A stretch of 64,000 nt of DNA from a bacterium (GTDB taxonomy: Bacteria > Pseudomonadota > Alphaproteobacteria > Acetobacterales > Acetobacteraceae). The notes under the pieces were generated by a model that did not search any database, had not been told where the DNA came from, and was given only the letters and a program-made list of their open reading frames with translations. Positions 15,011 to 22,431 of the stretch are shown here, piece by piece. A program made the position numbers and the translations under genes. Numbering within the stretch: position 1 is the stretch's first letter; each line of letters begins with the position of its first letter. The stretch is from contig JAMFRO010000018.1 in assembly GCA_026224825.1 (NCBI GenBank), forward strand, positions 1-64,000, in the 5' to 3' direction.

Positions 15011-16234
15011 ATGATAGCCGGAAATCCACTTACAGGCCGCCGGGTTATCGAACTCGGCACCATGGTCGCAGCGCCGTTTGCGACACATATTCTTTCCCAG
15101 CTTGGCGCGGAGGTAATTAAGGTCGAGCCGCCCAGCGGCGACACCACCCGCGCTCTGATCCGGGGCGGGCCTTCGGGCACGATCATCGCTTATAGTCACT
15201 CGAAGAAGGCCATCTGCCTCGACCTCACGACAGAGGGGGGCAAGGACGTGTTTCGCAAGCTTGTGGCCACCGCCGATGTGGTGATCCATAACCTTGCGCC
15301 GTCGGCCGCGCGCAAGCTTGGGGTGACGGCGGATGATTGTATGAGGGTCAATCCGGGTATCATCCATGTCCATGTGAAGGGTTATGCCCATGGCCCGCAG
15401 GCCGACGATTTGATGACCAATCCAATCGCTGAAGCTGCGACCGGGGCCATGGATCACCACCGTATCGACGGGCGGCCGACCCGTTTCGGCCCGAGTTATC
15501 ACGACCAATTTGCGGGCACTTACGCGGTGATTCGCGTCCTGGCGGCCATGCTCAATCCGGCCGCGACCGCGGCTGAGCGCCGTATCGAAATCGGCCTTTA
15601 TGAGACAGGTCTGCACCTTGCCGCCCGCGATCTCGCCGGCATGCAGTTGAAGACGCAGCTGCTCGGCCGGCTCGAAAAGGAGGGCGGTGGAGAGTTCTCG
15701 ATGCCAGGCTATGGCTCATATCTGACCAGTGATCAGCACTGGATCTATCTCCTTATTCTCACCGACGCGCATTGGGCAAAGCTGACAAAGGCGCTGGCGA
15801 TGCCCGAGGACGGCAATCCGGAGCTTGCCAAGCTGCGTGACCGTAAGAAGCAGCGTGAGCGGGTGGAGGAGGCGGTGAGTACCGCGGTCCGGGCGCTGAG
15901 CTATGAGGAAACCGCCGCCAGGCTGAGGGCTGCCGGTATCGGGTTTAATGAGGTCATGCCGCTCGAGCGTGTGCTGGATGTGCCGCAGGCGCGTCAGCCG
16001 GGTAAGCTTCGTGAATTGAATTATCGCAATTATCAATTCGAAGTTCCCGAATTTCCGGGGCAGCATGAAGTCACGCCGAAGGCGCCGCCGCCGGAACTAG
16101 GCGAGCACACGACGGAGCTGCTGCGCGAGCTAGGCTATGGGGATGCGGCGGCTGCCGCTTTGCTCGAATCGGGTGCTGCGCGTAAGGCTCATGCTGGCGA
16201 TTTCCTTTGGGCTCCGGTGCGGGACAAAGGCTGA
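15011..16234 (+). CDS. CaiB/BaiF family CoA-transferase
   Basis: 407 residues in the class III CoA-transferase family (LTGRRVIELGTMVAAPFATHILSQLGAEVIKVEPP, AICLDLTTEGGKDVFRKL, DVVIHNLAPSAARKLG). The catalytic Asp that forms the acyl anhydride is Asp165 in SYHDQFAGTYA. These enzymes move CoA from a donor such as succinyl-CoA to a carboxylic acid. The start at 15011 is preferred over 14900 because homology begins there and a purine-rich AAGCGGGAA precedes it. Next comes the GntR regulator gene at 16263. It would activate the substrate of the downstream hydratases and lyase. Acceptor identity is not determined. Confidence 0.85.
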   Translation: MIAGNPLTGRRVIELGTMVAAPFATHILSQLGAEVIKVEPPSGDTTRALIRGGPSGTIIAYSHSKKAICLDLTTEGGKDVFRKLVATADVVIHNLAPSAARKLGVTADDCMRVNPGIIHVHVKGYAHGPQADDLMTNPIAEAATGAMDHHRIDGRPTRFGPSYHDQFAGTYAVIRVLAAMLNPAATAAERRIEIGLYETGLHLAARDLAGMQLKTQLLGRLEKEGGGEFSMPGYGSYLTSDQHWIYLLILTDAHWAKLTKALAMPEDGNPELAKLRDRKKQRERVEEAVSTAVRALSYEETAARLRAAGIGFNEVMPLERVLDVPQARQPGKLRELNYRNYQFEVPEFPGQHEVTPKAPPPELGEHTTELLRELGYGDAAAAALLESGAARKAHAGDFLWAPVRDKG

Positions 16235-16262
16235 CGCGGGAGGGCTGCACGGGGAGGCGCGC

Positions 16263-16916
16263 ATGGAGTTCAAGACCAAGGAAAACAAGGTCGCAGACTA
16301 CTTGCGTGAAGGTATCATTGCCGGCCGTTTTCCGCGCGGCGCACGGCTGAAGCAACAAGAGCTTGCTGTTATGCTCAACACCTCGATCACGCCGGTGCGT
16401 GAAGCACTGAAGCTGCTCGAGGCCGAGGGATATGTCCTGGGAGACAGCTACAAGGGCGCCGTTGTCGCACCGTTTGACATAGAGGCCTCCAATGAGATGC
16501 TGAACCTGCGCATCCTGCTTGAGACCCAGCTTGTCCGAGGCGCGGTGGAGAATGCAACCACTGACGATATTGGTGAATTGAAGCGCCTGGCAGGCTCGTT
16601 TTCTCAGGCGATCGAGGCCGGCGACAATGAGGCGGCGCGTGCAGCGAACTACCGCTTGCACCAAAGAATGTTCGAAATTGCCAAACTGCCGCAGACGCTT
16701 CATTTCGTGCAGATACTCTGGGCGCGTTATCCCTTCGACGCGATCAATCGCGTGATGGGGCGTATTTCCCGCGCCGCAGAGGAACACGATAAGATTATTG
16801 CCGCATTTATCTGTGGTGATACAGCAGGTGCCATGCTCGCTACACGCCAGCATATTGAAGCGGGATGGCAGGAGCTAAGGGGCTCGGTCACCGCAGAGGT
16901 CACGCCTGCGCGTTGA
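16263..16916 (+). CDS. GntR-family regulator, FadR/FCD subfamily
   Basis: 217 residues. N-terminal winged helix (VADYLREGIIAGRFPRGARLKQQELAVML, TSITPVREALKLLEAEGYV) followed by an all-helical FCD ligand domain whose metal-binding residues are recognisable (LHQRMFEIA, EEHDKIIAAFICGD, RQHIEAGW). Start ATG at 16263 with GGGGAGG about ten bases before; the longer frame from 16137 overlaps the CoA-transferase and is not used. FCD regulators typically repress catabolic genes and are released by a carboxylic-acid ligand. The repeated AATGCATTAT element before the first CoA-transferase and before the MaoC gene is the likely binding site. Confidence 0.88.
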   Translation: MEFKTKENKVADYLREGIIAGRFPRGARLKQQELAVMLNTSITPVREALKLLEAEGYVLGDSYKGAVVAPFDIEASNEMLNLRILLETQLVRGAVENATTDDIGELKRLAGSFSQAIEAGDNEAARAANYRLHQRMFEIAKLPQTLHFVQILWARYPFDAINRVMGRISRAAEEHDKIIAAFICGDTAGAMLATRQHIEAGWQELRGSVTAEVTPAR

Positions 16917-16974
16917 GCGCCAGAGAAATCATATTTTATTTTCTCAAAATGGCTCGATGGTTCCAGGTGGTTGC

Positions 16975-17003
16975 TTGACCTTTGTTTAGATAATGCATTA
17001 TGC
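16975..17003 (+). promoter_or_regulatory. Promoter with overlapping 12-bp palindrome
   Basis: TTGACC at 16975-16980 is followed after 17 bases by TTATGC at 16998-17003, a plausible sigma70-type promoter for the MaoC gene. A perfect palindrome ATAATGCATTAT occupies 16990-17001, between and over these elements. It shares AATGCATTAT with 14985-14994. Binding there would block RNA polymerase; the neighbouring GntR protein is the natural candidate. Confidence 0.5.
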
Positions 17004-17055
17004 ATCTGGTGCATTTGAGCCCGGCGCCAATGGGGCGCCGCAGCAGGAGCATGAC

Positions 17056-18255
17056 ATGAGCACAGACCACGGAGTTGGCGGCGCACCCGCCGAGGGCAAG
17101 ATCACCCCGGAGGCGATCAAGGCCGCCGAGAACATGATCGGCATGCAGCTGCGCCCGGAAGGCCCGTATCTGCAGGACGCCACCGAGGACACCATCCGCA
17201 ATTTCTGTAACGGCATCGGCGATCTCAACCCGCTGTACCGCGACCTGGAGAGCGGCCGTCTGACCCGTCACGGCTCGCTTCTGGCGCATCCGAATTTCCC
17301 AATGGCCTTCGGCTGGGTCGGCCGGACCCGCTGGGGCCTGCCCGGCGTGCACGGTTTTTATGCCGGCAATGACTGGGAGTTCTTCCGCCATATTCGCCCC
17401 GGCGACCGCATCACCGCGATCGAGCGCGTGGTGGGTGTGGATGTGAAGCAGAGCGAATTTTCCGGCACTCTGGTTCTCCAGTATGTTGAGGCAAGCTACG
17501 CCAACCAGCGCGGCGAGCTCGTCGCCCGCGCCCTTGGCACCTGCACGCGCCATGAGCGCAAGGCCGCCCGCGATGCTGGCAAATATTCCGACATCAAGAC
17601 ACATGAATATACGCCGGCTGAATTCGAGCATATCGACGCCACCATCCTTGGCGAAGAGAAGAACATGCGCGGCGGCAACGTGCGCTACTGGGAAGAAGTG
17701 CAGATCGGCGAAGAACTGCCCGAAATCGTGCGCGGCCCGCTCTCGCTGATGGATACGATGGGCTTTCTCGTTGGCTGCGGCCGTGGCCATACGCATGGCG
17801 TCATCTTCAAAAATGCAGTGAAGCATCCTGGGCATTTCTTCCGCAACCCGGAAGCCGGCGGCGGTATCGAATACACCGGCATCGGCCATCACCGTGAATC
17901 CACGGCGAAGGAGGTCGGCGTGCCGGGCGTGTACGACTACGGCCCGCAGCGCTCCGCCTGGATGGCCAGCCTGGTCACCAACTGGATGGGCGACGCGGCC
18001 TTCCTCAAACGTGTTCGCACCCAGATGCGCCGCTTCAACACCATGGGCGATTGCACCTGGGCGCGCGGCAAGGTGACCAATAAATACATCAAGGATGGTC
18101 ACGCGCTGGTCGACATCGAGATCAAGGGCGAGAATCAGCGCGGCGAGCTGACCACGCCTGGTCTGGCCACCGTGATCCTGCCGTCGCTCGACCCCAAAGT
18201 AAAAGTGTTTTTCGATGGCCGCAATCTCGACCTGGACCTGCCCGTCGTCCGCTAA
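17056..18255 (+). CDS. MaoC-like double-hotdog dehydratase
   Basis: 399 residues. The N-terminal half carries a FAS1-type dehydratase region (IRNFCNGIGDLNPLYRD, HPNFPMAFGW, FFRHIRPGDRITAIERV) and the C-terminal half a second hotdog-like region (VRYWEEVQIGEELPEIVRGPLSLMDTMGF, MGDCTWARGKVTNKYI, VDIEIKGENQRGE). Large two-hotdog proteins of this kind hydrate enoyl-CoA-type thioesters. Start 17056 is preferred over 17051, which hits a stop after one codon, and over 16993, which lies in the promoter; AGGAG precedes it. Own promoter with palindrome upstream and a hairpin terminator downstream, so it may be transcribed separately from the genes that follow. Substrate unknown, probably a branched enoyl-CoA. 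Confidence 0.8.
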   Translation: MSTDHGVGGAPAEGKITPEAIKAAENMIGMQLRPEGPYLQDATEDTIRNFCNGIGDLNPLYRDLESGRLTRHGSLLAHPNFPMAFGWVGRTRWGLPGVHGFYAGNDWEFFRHIRPGDRITAIERVVGVDVKQSEFSGTLVLQYVEASYANQRGELVARALGTCTRHERKAARDAGKYSDIKTHEYTPAEFEHIDATILGEEKNMRGGNVRYWEEVQIGEELPEIVRGPLSLMDTMGFLVGCGRGHTHGVIFKNAVKHPGHFFRNPEAGGGIEYTGIGHHRESTAKEVGVPGVYDYGPQRSAWMASLVTNWMGDAAFLKRVRTQMRRFNTMGDCTWARGKVTNKYIKDGHALVDIEIKGENQRGELTTPGLATVILPSLDPKVKVFFDGRNLDLDLPVVR

Positions 18256-18264
18256 ATTTTTACG

Positions 18265-18300
18265 CCCCTCGCCAAGCCTTGGTTTGGCGGGGGCCGTTTT
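18265..18300 (+). terminator. Rho-independent terminator after MaoC gene
   Basis: Stem CGCCAA/TTGGCG extended by CCCC/GGGG with one bulged T (18265-18293), loop about eight bases, followed by GCCGTTTTGT with a T run at 18297-18300. It lies 10 bases after the MaoC stop. Confidence 0.7.
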
Positions 18301-18333
18301 GTCTCTTTCCGTTACGGCAAGGGAGCGTCCTTG

Positions 18334-19476
18334 ATGAATGAAAAATCTCTGCCGCTGAACGGCGTAAAAATCATCGCCCACGCCGCTGGCGTCGGTGCTG
18401 CCTATGCCGCGCGCCTGCTCTCCACTTTGGGGGCTGATTGTATTCTGCTGGAAGGGCCGCAGGGTTCGCCTTTGCGGACCGAGCCGCCGTTTCTTCCCGA
18501 GAGCAAGGTTTCAGCATTATTTGCTTATCTTGCCGCCGGTATGTGCAGCCGGGTGATCGATCTGGCGCGTGATGACGGGCGTGCGGAACTGGGCGCGCTA
18601 TTGTCCACCAGCGATATTTTTATCGATGACACACCGGTCGCGGCGCGCGCGGCGCTTGGGCTGGACGAAGCCGCGATCGCCGCGCGCCACCCAGACCTTG
18701 TGCATATCTCAGTACTGCCCTTCGGCGCCACAGGCCCAAAATCCGGCTGGAAGGCCGATGACATCCAGGTGCTGCACGCCAGCGGGGAGGGCTATTTGCT
18801 CCCCAATGGTTTGTCAGTCGAAATGTTCCCCGACCGCCCGCCAGTAAAAATCCACGGCCATTTCGCAGCAATGCAGGGCGGCATTGCCGCGGCCCTTGGC
18901 GCGCTTGCCGCGCTATGGGTGCGCCCGAAACTCGGCGGCCAATATGTCGATATTTCCGCGCAGGATGCGACTCTGGCAGTGGGGGCCTTCGCCGTCCAGC
19001 GTCTGGGGGATGGCTCGGTCGAGCATCGCGTCGAACGGAGTTTTCGTTACGGCGGCGTGATCCCCTGCGCGGATGGTTATGTCGAGCTGCTGACGCTGGA
19101 ACAGCGGCAATGGGACGGGCTGGTAAAATTGCTGGGCACGCCGGAATGGGCGCAGGATTCGGTACTCGCCGATCAGCTCGAGCGCAGCCGCCGCGGCCCC
19201 GCCATCAACGCGCACATCCGCGCGTGGGCCTCCTCACGCAAGGTTGAGGATATCGTGCGCGAGGGGCAAAAACTCTTCGTCCCGCTTGCCAAATATTATA
19301 CCCCGGCCGAGGTGATGAACGATCCACACGAAAAATTCCGCGGCCTGTTCCAGCCTTTGGCGGTGGATGGGGCGGGGGTGCTCGGCATGCTGGTCTCACC
19401 CTTTCATTTTGATGGCGCACCTCTGGTGTTGCGGGGCGGACCACCTGTATTGGGTGAAATGAAGGTGCCAGCATGA
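18334..19476 (+). CDS. CaiB/BaiF CoA-transferase-like subunit lacking catalytic Asp
   Basis: 380 residues with class III CoA-transferase architecture (LPLNGVKIIAHAAGVGAAYAARLLSTLGADCILLEGPQ, IFIDDTPVAARAALGLDEAAIAARHPDLVHISVLPFG). At the catalytic position the motif reads HGHFAAMQGG, with His176 in place of the Asp used by Frc and CaiB. Its stop overlaps the start of the next CoA-transferase gene by ATGA. Pairs of adjacent class III subunits of which one is non-catalytic are known in heteromeric enzymes such as BbsEF-type benzylsuccinate CoA-transferase. I infer that this is the non-catalytic partner. Start ATG 18334 follows AAGGGAG; the TTG three bases earlier is unlikely. Confidence 0.8.
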   Translation: MNEKSLPLNGVKIIAHAAGVGAAYAARLLSTLGADCILLEGPQGSPLRTEPPFLPESKVSALFAYLAAGMCSRVIDLARDDGRAELGALLSTSDIFIDDTPVAARAALGLDEAAIAARHPDLVHISVLPFGATGPKSGWKADDIQVLHASGEGYLLPNGLSVEMFPDRPPVKIHGHFAAMQGGIAAALGALAALWVRPKLGGQYVDISAQDATLAVGAFAVQRLGDGSVEHRVERSFRYGGVIPCADGYVELLTLEQRQWDGLVKLLGTPEWAQDSVLADQLERSRRGPAINAHIRAWASSRKVEDIVREGQKLFVPLAKYYTPAEVMNDPHEKFRGLFQPLAVDGAGVLGMLVSPFHFDGAPLVLRGGPPVLGEMKVPA

Positions 19477-20609
19477 AGCCGCTCTCCGGGATCCGCATCG
19501 CCGATTTCACCGTGCATAATGCCGGGCCTTTCTGCACCAACCTGTTGAGCCAGCTCGGCGCCGAGGTCGTGAAAATCGAAAGTGCCATGCGCCCGGACGC
19601 CTTTCGCAAACCGCATCCGGTCTACGGCCGTATGGGCCCGGCGACGTTCGATCAGGTCTCCTCCACCAAACTTTCGGTACGGGTAAACCTCAAAAAACCC
19701 GAAGGCATCGCGCTGGCCAAACGCATCGTTCGCATCTCGGACATCGCGGCCGAAAGTTTTCGCCCCGGCGTCATCGGCCGTCTTGGGCTCGGCTTCGAGG
19801 TGCTACAAAAAATACGCGCCGATATCATCATGCTCTCCGTCTCCTCCTGCGGCCAGGCCGGTCCGGATTCACATTTTGCAGGCTATGCCCCGCTATTCGG
19901 CGCCTGGGGCGCTTTGAGCGATCTCTCCGGCTACCCCGACGGCCCGCCGGTGGAAATGCGTCATGTGATGGACCATACGGTGGGGATGAACGCTGCCGTG
20001 GCGGTGATGGCGGCATTGATGCGGCGCCGCGCCACCGGCCGCGGCGCGCATGTGGACGTGGCTGCGCGCGAAGTTGCCTCCTCTCTGGCCGGCGAAGCGC
20101 TGCTGCTGGCGGCAGCCGGCGGGGCGCCCACGCGCATGGGCAATGCGCAAGAAGGTAGGGAACCGCATAATGTTTACCCAGCAGCCGGTGAGGATCGCTG
20201 GATCGCCATTTCCGCGCGGGATGATGCGGAGCGCGCGGTATTGGCGAATATAATCGGCCGGGATTTGTCGGATGATGCCATTGCCGAGTGGAGCATTACG
20301 CGTGAAGCCGATGCCGCCGCGGCCGAACTACAATCTGCCGGAATCGCGGCACATGCGAGCTGGACGACGCCGGAAATCGCAGCGGACGTGCATTTGCGCG
20401 AGCGCCGTGCCATCGTCGAAGTACAGGAGCCGGACGGTAAAACGCGCGCTGCCGTCGGCGTGCCGATGCGGCTTTCCAAGGGGGCGGAAATCGGAATCCA
20501 CAGCGGCACGCCAAAACTCGGCGAGCACGAAGATTATATTTATGGCGAATTACTGGGGATGGCATTCGCCGAGCGCAAAGCACTCGAAGATGCGGAAGTG
20601 ATCTACTGA
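19473..20609 (+). CDS. CaiB/BaiF family CoA-transferase, catalytic partner
   Basis: 378 residues: LSGIRIADFTVHNAGPFCTNLLSQLGAEVVKIES at the N terminus, SVRVNLKKPEGIALAKRIVRISDIAAESFRPGVIGRLGLGFEVL, and the catalytic segment RHVMDHTVGMNAAVAVMAAL with Asp167. The gene is translationally coupled to the preceding Asp-less homologue, so the two products are likely to assemble. Role: thioester activation of a carboxylic acid for the hydratase/lyase steps encoded next to it. Followed 11 bases later by the dehydrogenase at 20621. Confidence 0.85.
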   Translation: MKPLSGIRIADFTVHNAGPFCTNLLSQLGAEVVKIESAMRPDAFRKPHPVYGRMGPATFDQVSSTKLSVRVNLKKPEGIALAKRIVRISDIAAESFRPGVIGRLGLGFEVLQKIRADIIMLSVSSCGQAGPDSHFAGYAPLFGAWGALSDLSGYPDGPPVEMRHVMDHTVGMNAAVAVMAALMRRRATGRGAHVDVAAREVASSLAGEALLLAAAGGAPTRMGNAQEGREPHNVYPAAGEDRWIAISARDDAERAVLANIIGRDLSDDAIAEWSITREADAAAAELQSAGIAAHASWTTPEIAADVHLRERRAIVEVQEPDGKTRAAVGVPMRLSKGAEIGIHSGTPKLGEHEDYIYGELLGMAFAERKALEDAEVIY

Positions 20610-20620
20610 GGATTTAGGAT

Positions 20621-21493
20621 ATGAGCAGGCCCGTTCTTGGTTTTATCGGTCTTGGCGTGATGGGCGGCGGCATGTGCCGCAACGCCGTGCAAAAACATGC
20701 TGGGCCTGTCCACGTGTTCGACATGGCGCCGGCCGCCGTGGCGGATCAGGCCGCCTCCGGCGCGATTGCTGCTGAATCCGTCGCGGATGTCGCGCAAAAG
20801 GCGGAAGTTATTTTCCTGTCACTGCCAGGCGGTAAACAAGTTGCGGCGGTCTGCGAGGAAATTGCGTTGCATGCGAAACCCGGCAGCGTGGTTGTGGACC
20901 TTTCCACCACCGCCGTAGCCGATGCCCGTATGGTTGCGGCAAAACTCGCAGAGACCGGCATAGACTTCGCAGACGCCCCGGTCGCCCGCACACGCCAGGC
21001 CGCCATCGACGGCACGCTCTCGATCATGGTCGGTGCCAGTGCGGAAATTTTTGCACGCGTCGCGCCGCTGCTGGGATATATGGGCTCGGATGTAACCCTG
21101 TGTGGCGAAGTCGGCTGCGGACAGGTGGTCAAGCTCGTCAACAACACTTTGCTATTCGAGCAAGTGGCGGCGATTGCCGAGATGATGGTGGTGGCGGAAC
21201 GCGCTGGTGTGACACCGGAAAAACTGATCGAGGCGGTCGGGCTTGGCTCGGGCAATTCCTTTGCTTTGCAGACCCATGGGAAAAACGCGATGGCACCACG
21301 CCATTTTCCGGAAAAGGCGTTTCCCTCGCATTATGTGCTGAAGGACCTTGGCTATATGCTGCAACTCGCTGAGCAGATGGGGGTGGATGCCAAAATCGGC
21401 AAACTTGCCGCCAGCTATTACCAGGCGGCGGTGGAAGCCGGCATCGGCGAAAAATATTTCCCGGCGATCATCGAGCTCGTTGGAAAAGAATAG
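20621..21493 (+). CDS. 3-hydroxyisobutyrate-dehydrogenase-like NAD(P) oxidoreductase
   Basis: 290 residues of the beta-hydroxyacid dehydrogenase family. Rossmann motif GFIGLGVMGGGM at 7-18, nucleotide-domain signature VVVDLSTTAVADA, substrate loop DAPVARTRQAAIDGTLSIMVG in place of the classical DAPVSGG, and the catalytic lysine in GCGQVVKLVNNTL. Family members oxidise short 3-hydroxy acids or reduce the matching semialdehydes (3-hydroxyisobutyrate, tartronate, 2-hydroxymethylglutarate). The altered substrate loop argues against strict 3-hydroxyisobutyrate specificity. With the aldehyde dehydrogenase at 22432 it could carry a hydroxymethyl group through aldehyde to carboxylate. Cytoplasmic. 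Confidence 0.85.
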   Translation: MSRPVLGFIGLGVMGGGMCRNAVQKHAGPVHVFDMAPAAVADQAASGAIAAESVADVAQKAEVIFLSLPGGKQVAAVCEEIALHAKPGSVVVDLSTTAVADARMVAAKLAETGIDFADAPVARTRQAAIDGTLSIMVGASAEIFARVAPLLGYMGSDVTLCGEVGCGQVVKLVNNTLLFEQVAAIAEMMVVAERAGVTPEKLIEAVGLGSGNSFALQTHGKNAMAPRHFPEKAFPSHYVLKDLGYMLQLAEQMGVDAKIGKLAASYYQAAVEAGIGEKYFPAIIELVGKE

Positions 21494-21505
21494 TCGGGGA
21501 CGAAA

Positions 21506-21568
21506 ATGCAGGTGCAAAAATTCGAGTATCGCGTTGTCACCGACGGGCTGCTGCACCAGCGCGGCTGA
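21506..21568 (+). CDS. Possible 20-residue ORF or gene remnant
   Basis: ATG at 21506 behind a GGGGACGA purine stretch, 20 codons (MQVQKFEYRVVTDGLLHQRG), TGA at 21566-21568, in the 101-bp gap between the dehydrogenase and the hydratase. The gap is otherwise tight, and the peptide has normal amino-acid usage, so it may be a remnant of a deleted gene or a leader ORF coupling translation. No family recognised. Confidence 0.3.
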   Translation: MQVQKFEYRVVTDGLLHQRG

Positions 21569-21594
21569 GACGACATTAGGCGAAGGAAAATAGC

Positions 21595-22428
21595 GTGAGC
21601 GAATTCAACGATTGGGTGGGCCGCAGCCAGAGTGTGACCGATATGCTGGCCCCCGCGCGCAGCAATGCGTTGAGCGTGGCGCTGGGGGGTGATGGCGATC
21701 TCAAATCCGGGGATGCTTTGCCTTTGCTGCACCATTGGCTGTACTTCTGGGACATCAAACCGCCGGCGGCTCTCGGGCCGGATGGCCATCCGGCCCGAGG
21801 CGGCTTCCTGCCGCCCGTGCCGTTGCCGCGCCGCATGTGGGCCGGCGGACGGTTGAGCTTTTTGCATCCCCTGCATCTGGGATCGCAGGTTACGCGCACA
21901 TCCACGATTACCGCGATCTCGGAAAAAACCGGCCGCAGCGGTACGTTGGTGTTCGTGACGGTTCGGCACGAGCTCGATTCCGGAAAGGGCGTCGCGGTTT
22001 CGGAAGAGCAGGATCTGGTCTATCGGGAGCCGGCGGCGGGAACGGTGCCGGCGCCTGTTGCAGCACCGCCGCCGGCCGCGCCCTGGCTGGAGCAGGTGGA
22101 GGCTGATCCGGTGTTGCTGTTCCGCTACTCGGCACTGACGATGAATGGCCATCGTATCCATTATGACAGGCCTTATGCGATGGGTGAAGAAGCCTATCCG
22201 GCACTCGTGGTACACGGCCCGCTACAGGCGACGCTGCTGGTACAACTGGCCGCCCGTAATCTGGGGGCACCGATTACCGGTTTCGATTTCCGCGGCCAGC
22301 AGCCGGCCTTTGATGGCGTACCGCTGTATGTGTGCGGCGAACCAGCAGAGGGTGGCGCCAATGTATGGACGCAGCAGGGCGAGGCGAAAAACATGGTGGC
22401 GACGGTGCGTACGGGGAACATTGCGTAA
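21595..22428 (+). CDS. MaoC-family hydratase of the itaconyl-/mesaconyl-CoA hydratase type
   Basis: 277 residues, GTG start at 21595 with GAAGGAAAA before it. N-terminal hotdog with the distinctive segment GGFLPPVPLPRRMWAGGRLSFLHPLHLG and a C-terminal hotdog with YSALTMNGHRIHYDRPYA, whose HRIHYD provides the hydratase His/Asp residues. This layout matches itaconyl-CoA (Ich), mesaconyl-C4-CoA (Meh) and HTD2-like hydratases, which add water to make citramalyl-CoA-type products. A CitE-like lyase follows two genes downstream, which fits such a pathway. The exact substrate is inferred from neighbours only. Confidence 0.82.
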   Translation: MSEFNDWVGRSQSVTDMLAPARSNALSVALGGDGDLKSGDALPLLHHWLYFWDIKPPAALGPDGHPARGGFLPPVPLPRRMWAGGRLSFLHPLHLGSQVTRTSTITAISEKTGRSGTLVFVTVRHELDSGKGVAVSEEQDLVYREPAAGTVPAPVAAPPPAAPWLEQVEADPVLLFRYSALTMNGHRIHYDRPYAMGEEAYPALVVHGPLQATLLVQLAARNLGAPITGFDFRGQQPAFDGVPLYVCGEPAEGGANVWTQQGEAKNMVATVRTGNIA

Positions 22429-22431
22429 CCG

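Noticed and set aside
16936-18381. 481-codon minus-strand open frame over the MaoC gene
   Set aside because: The plus-strand frame matches MaoC-type dehydratases and has promoter, ribosome binding site and terminator; the antisense frame has no family content.
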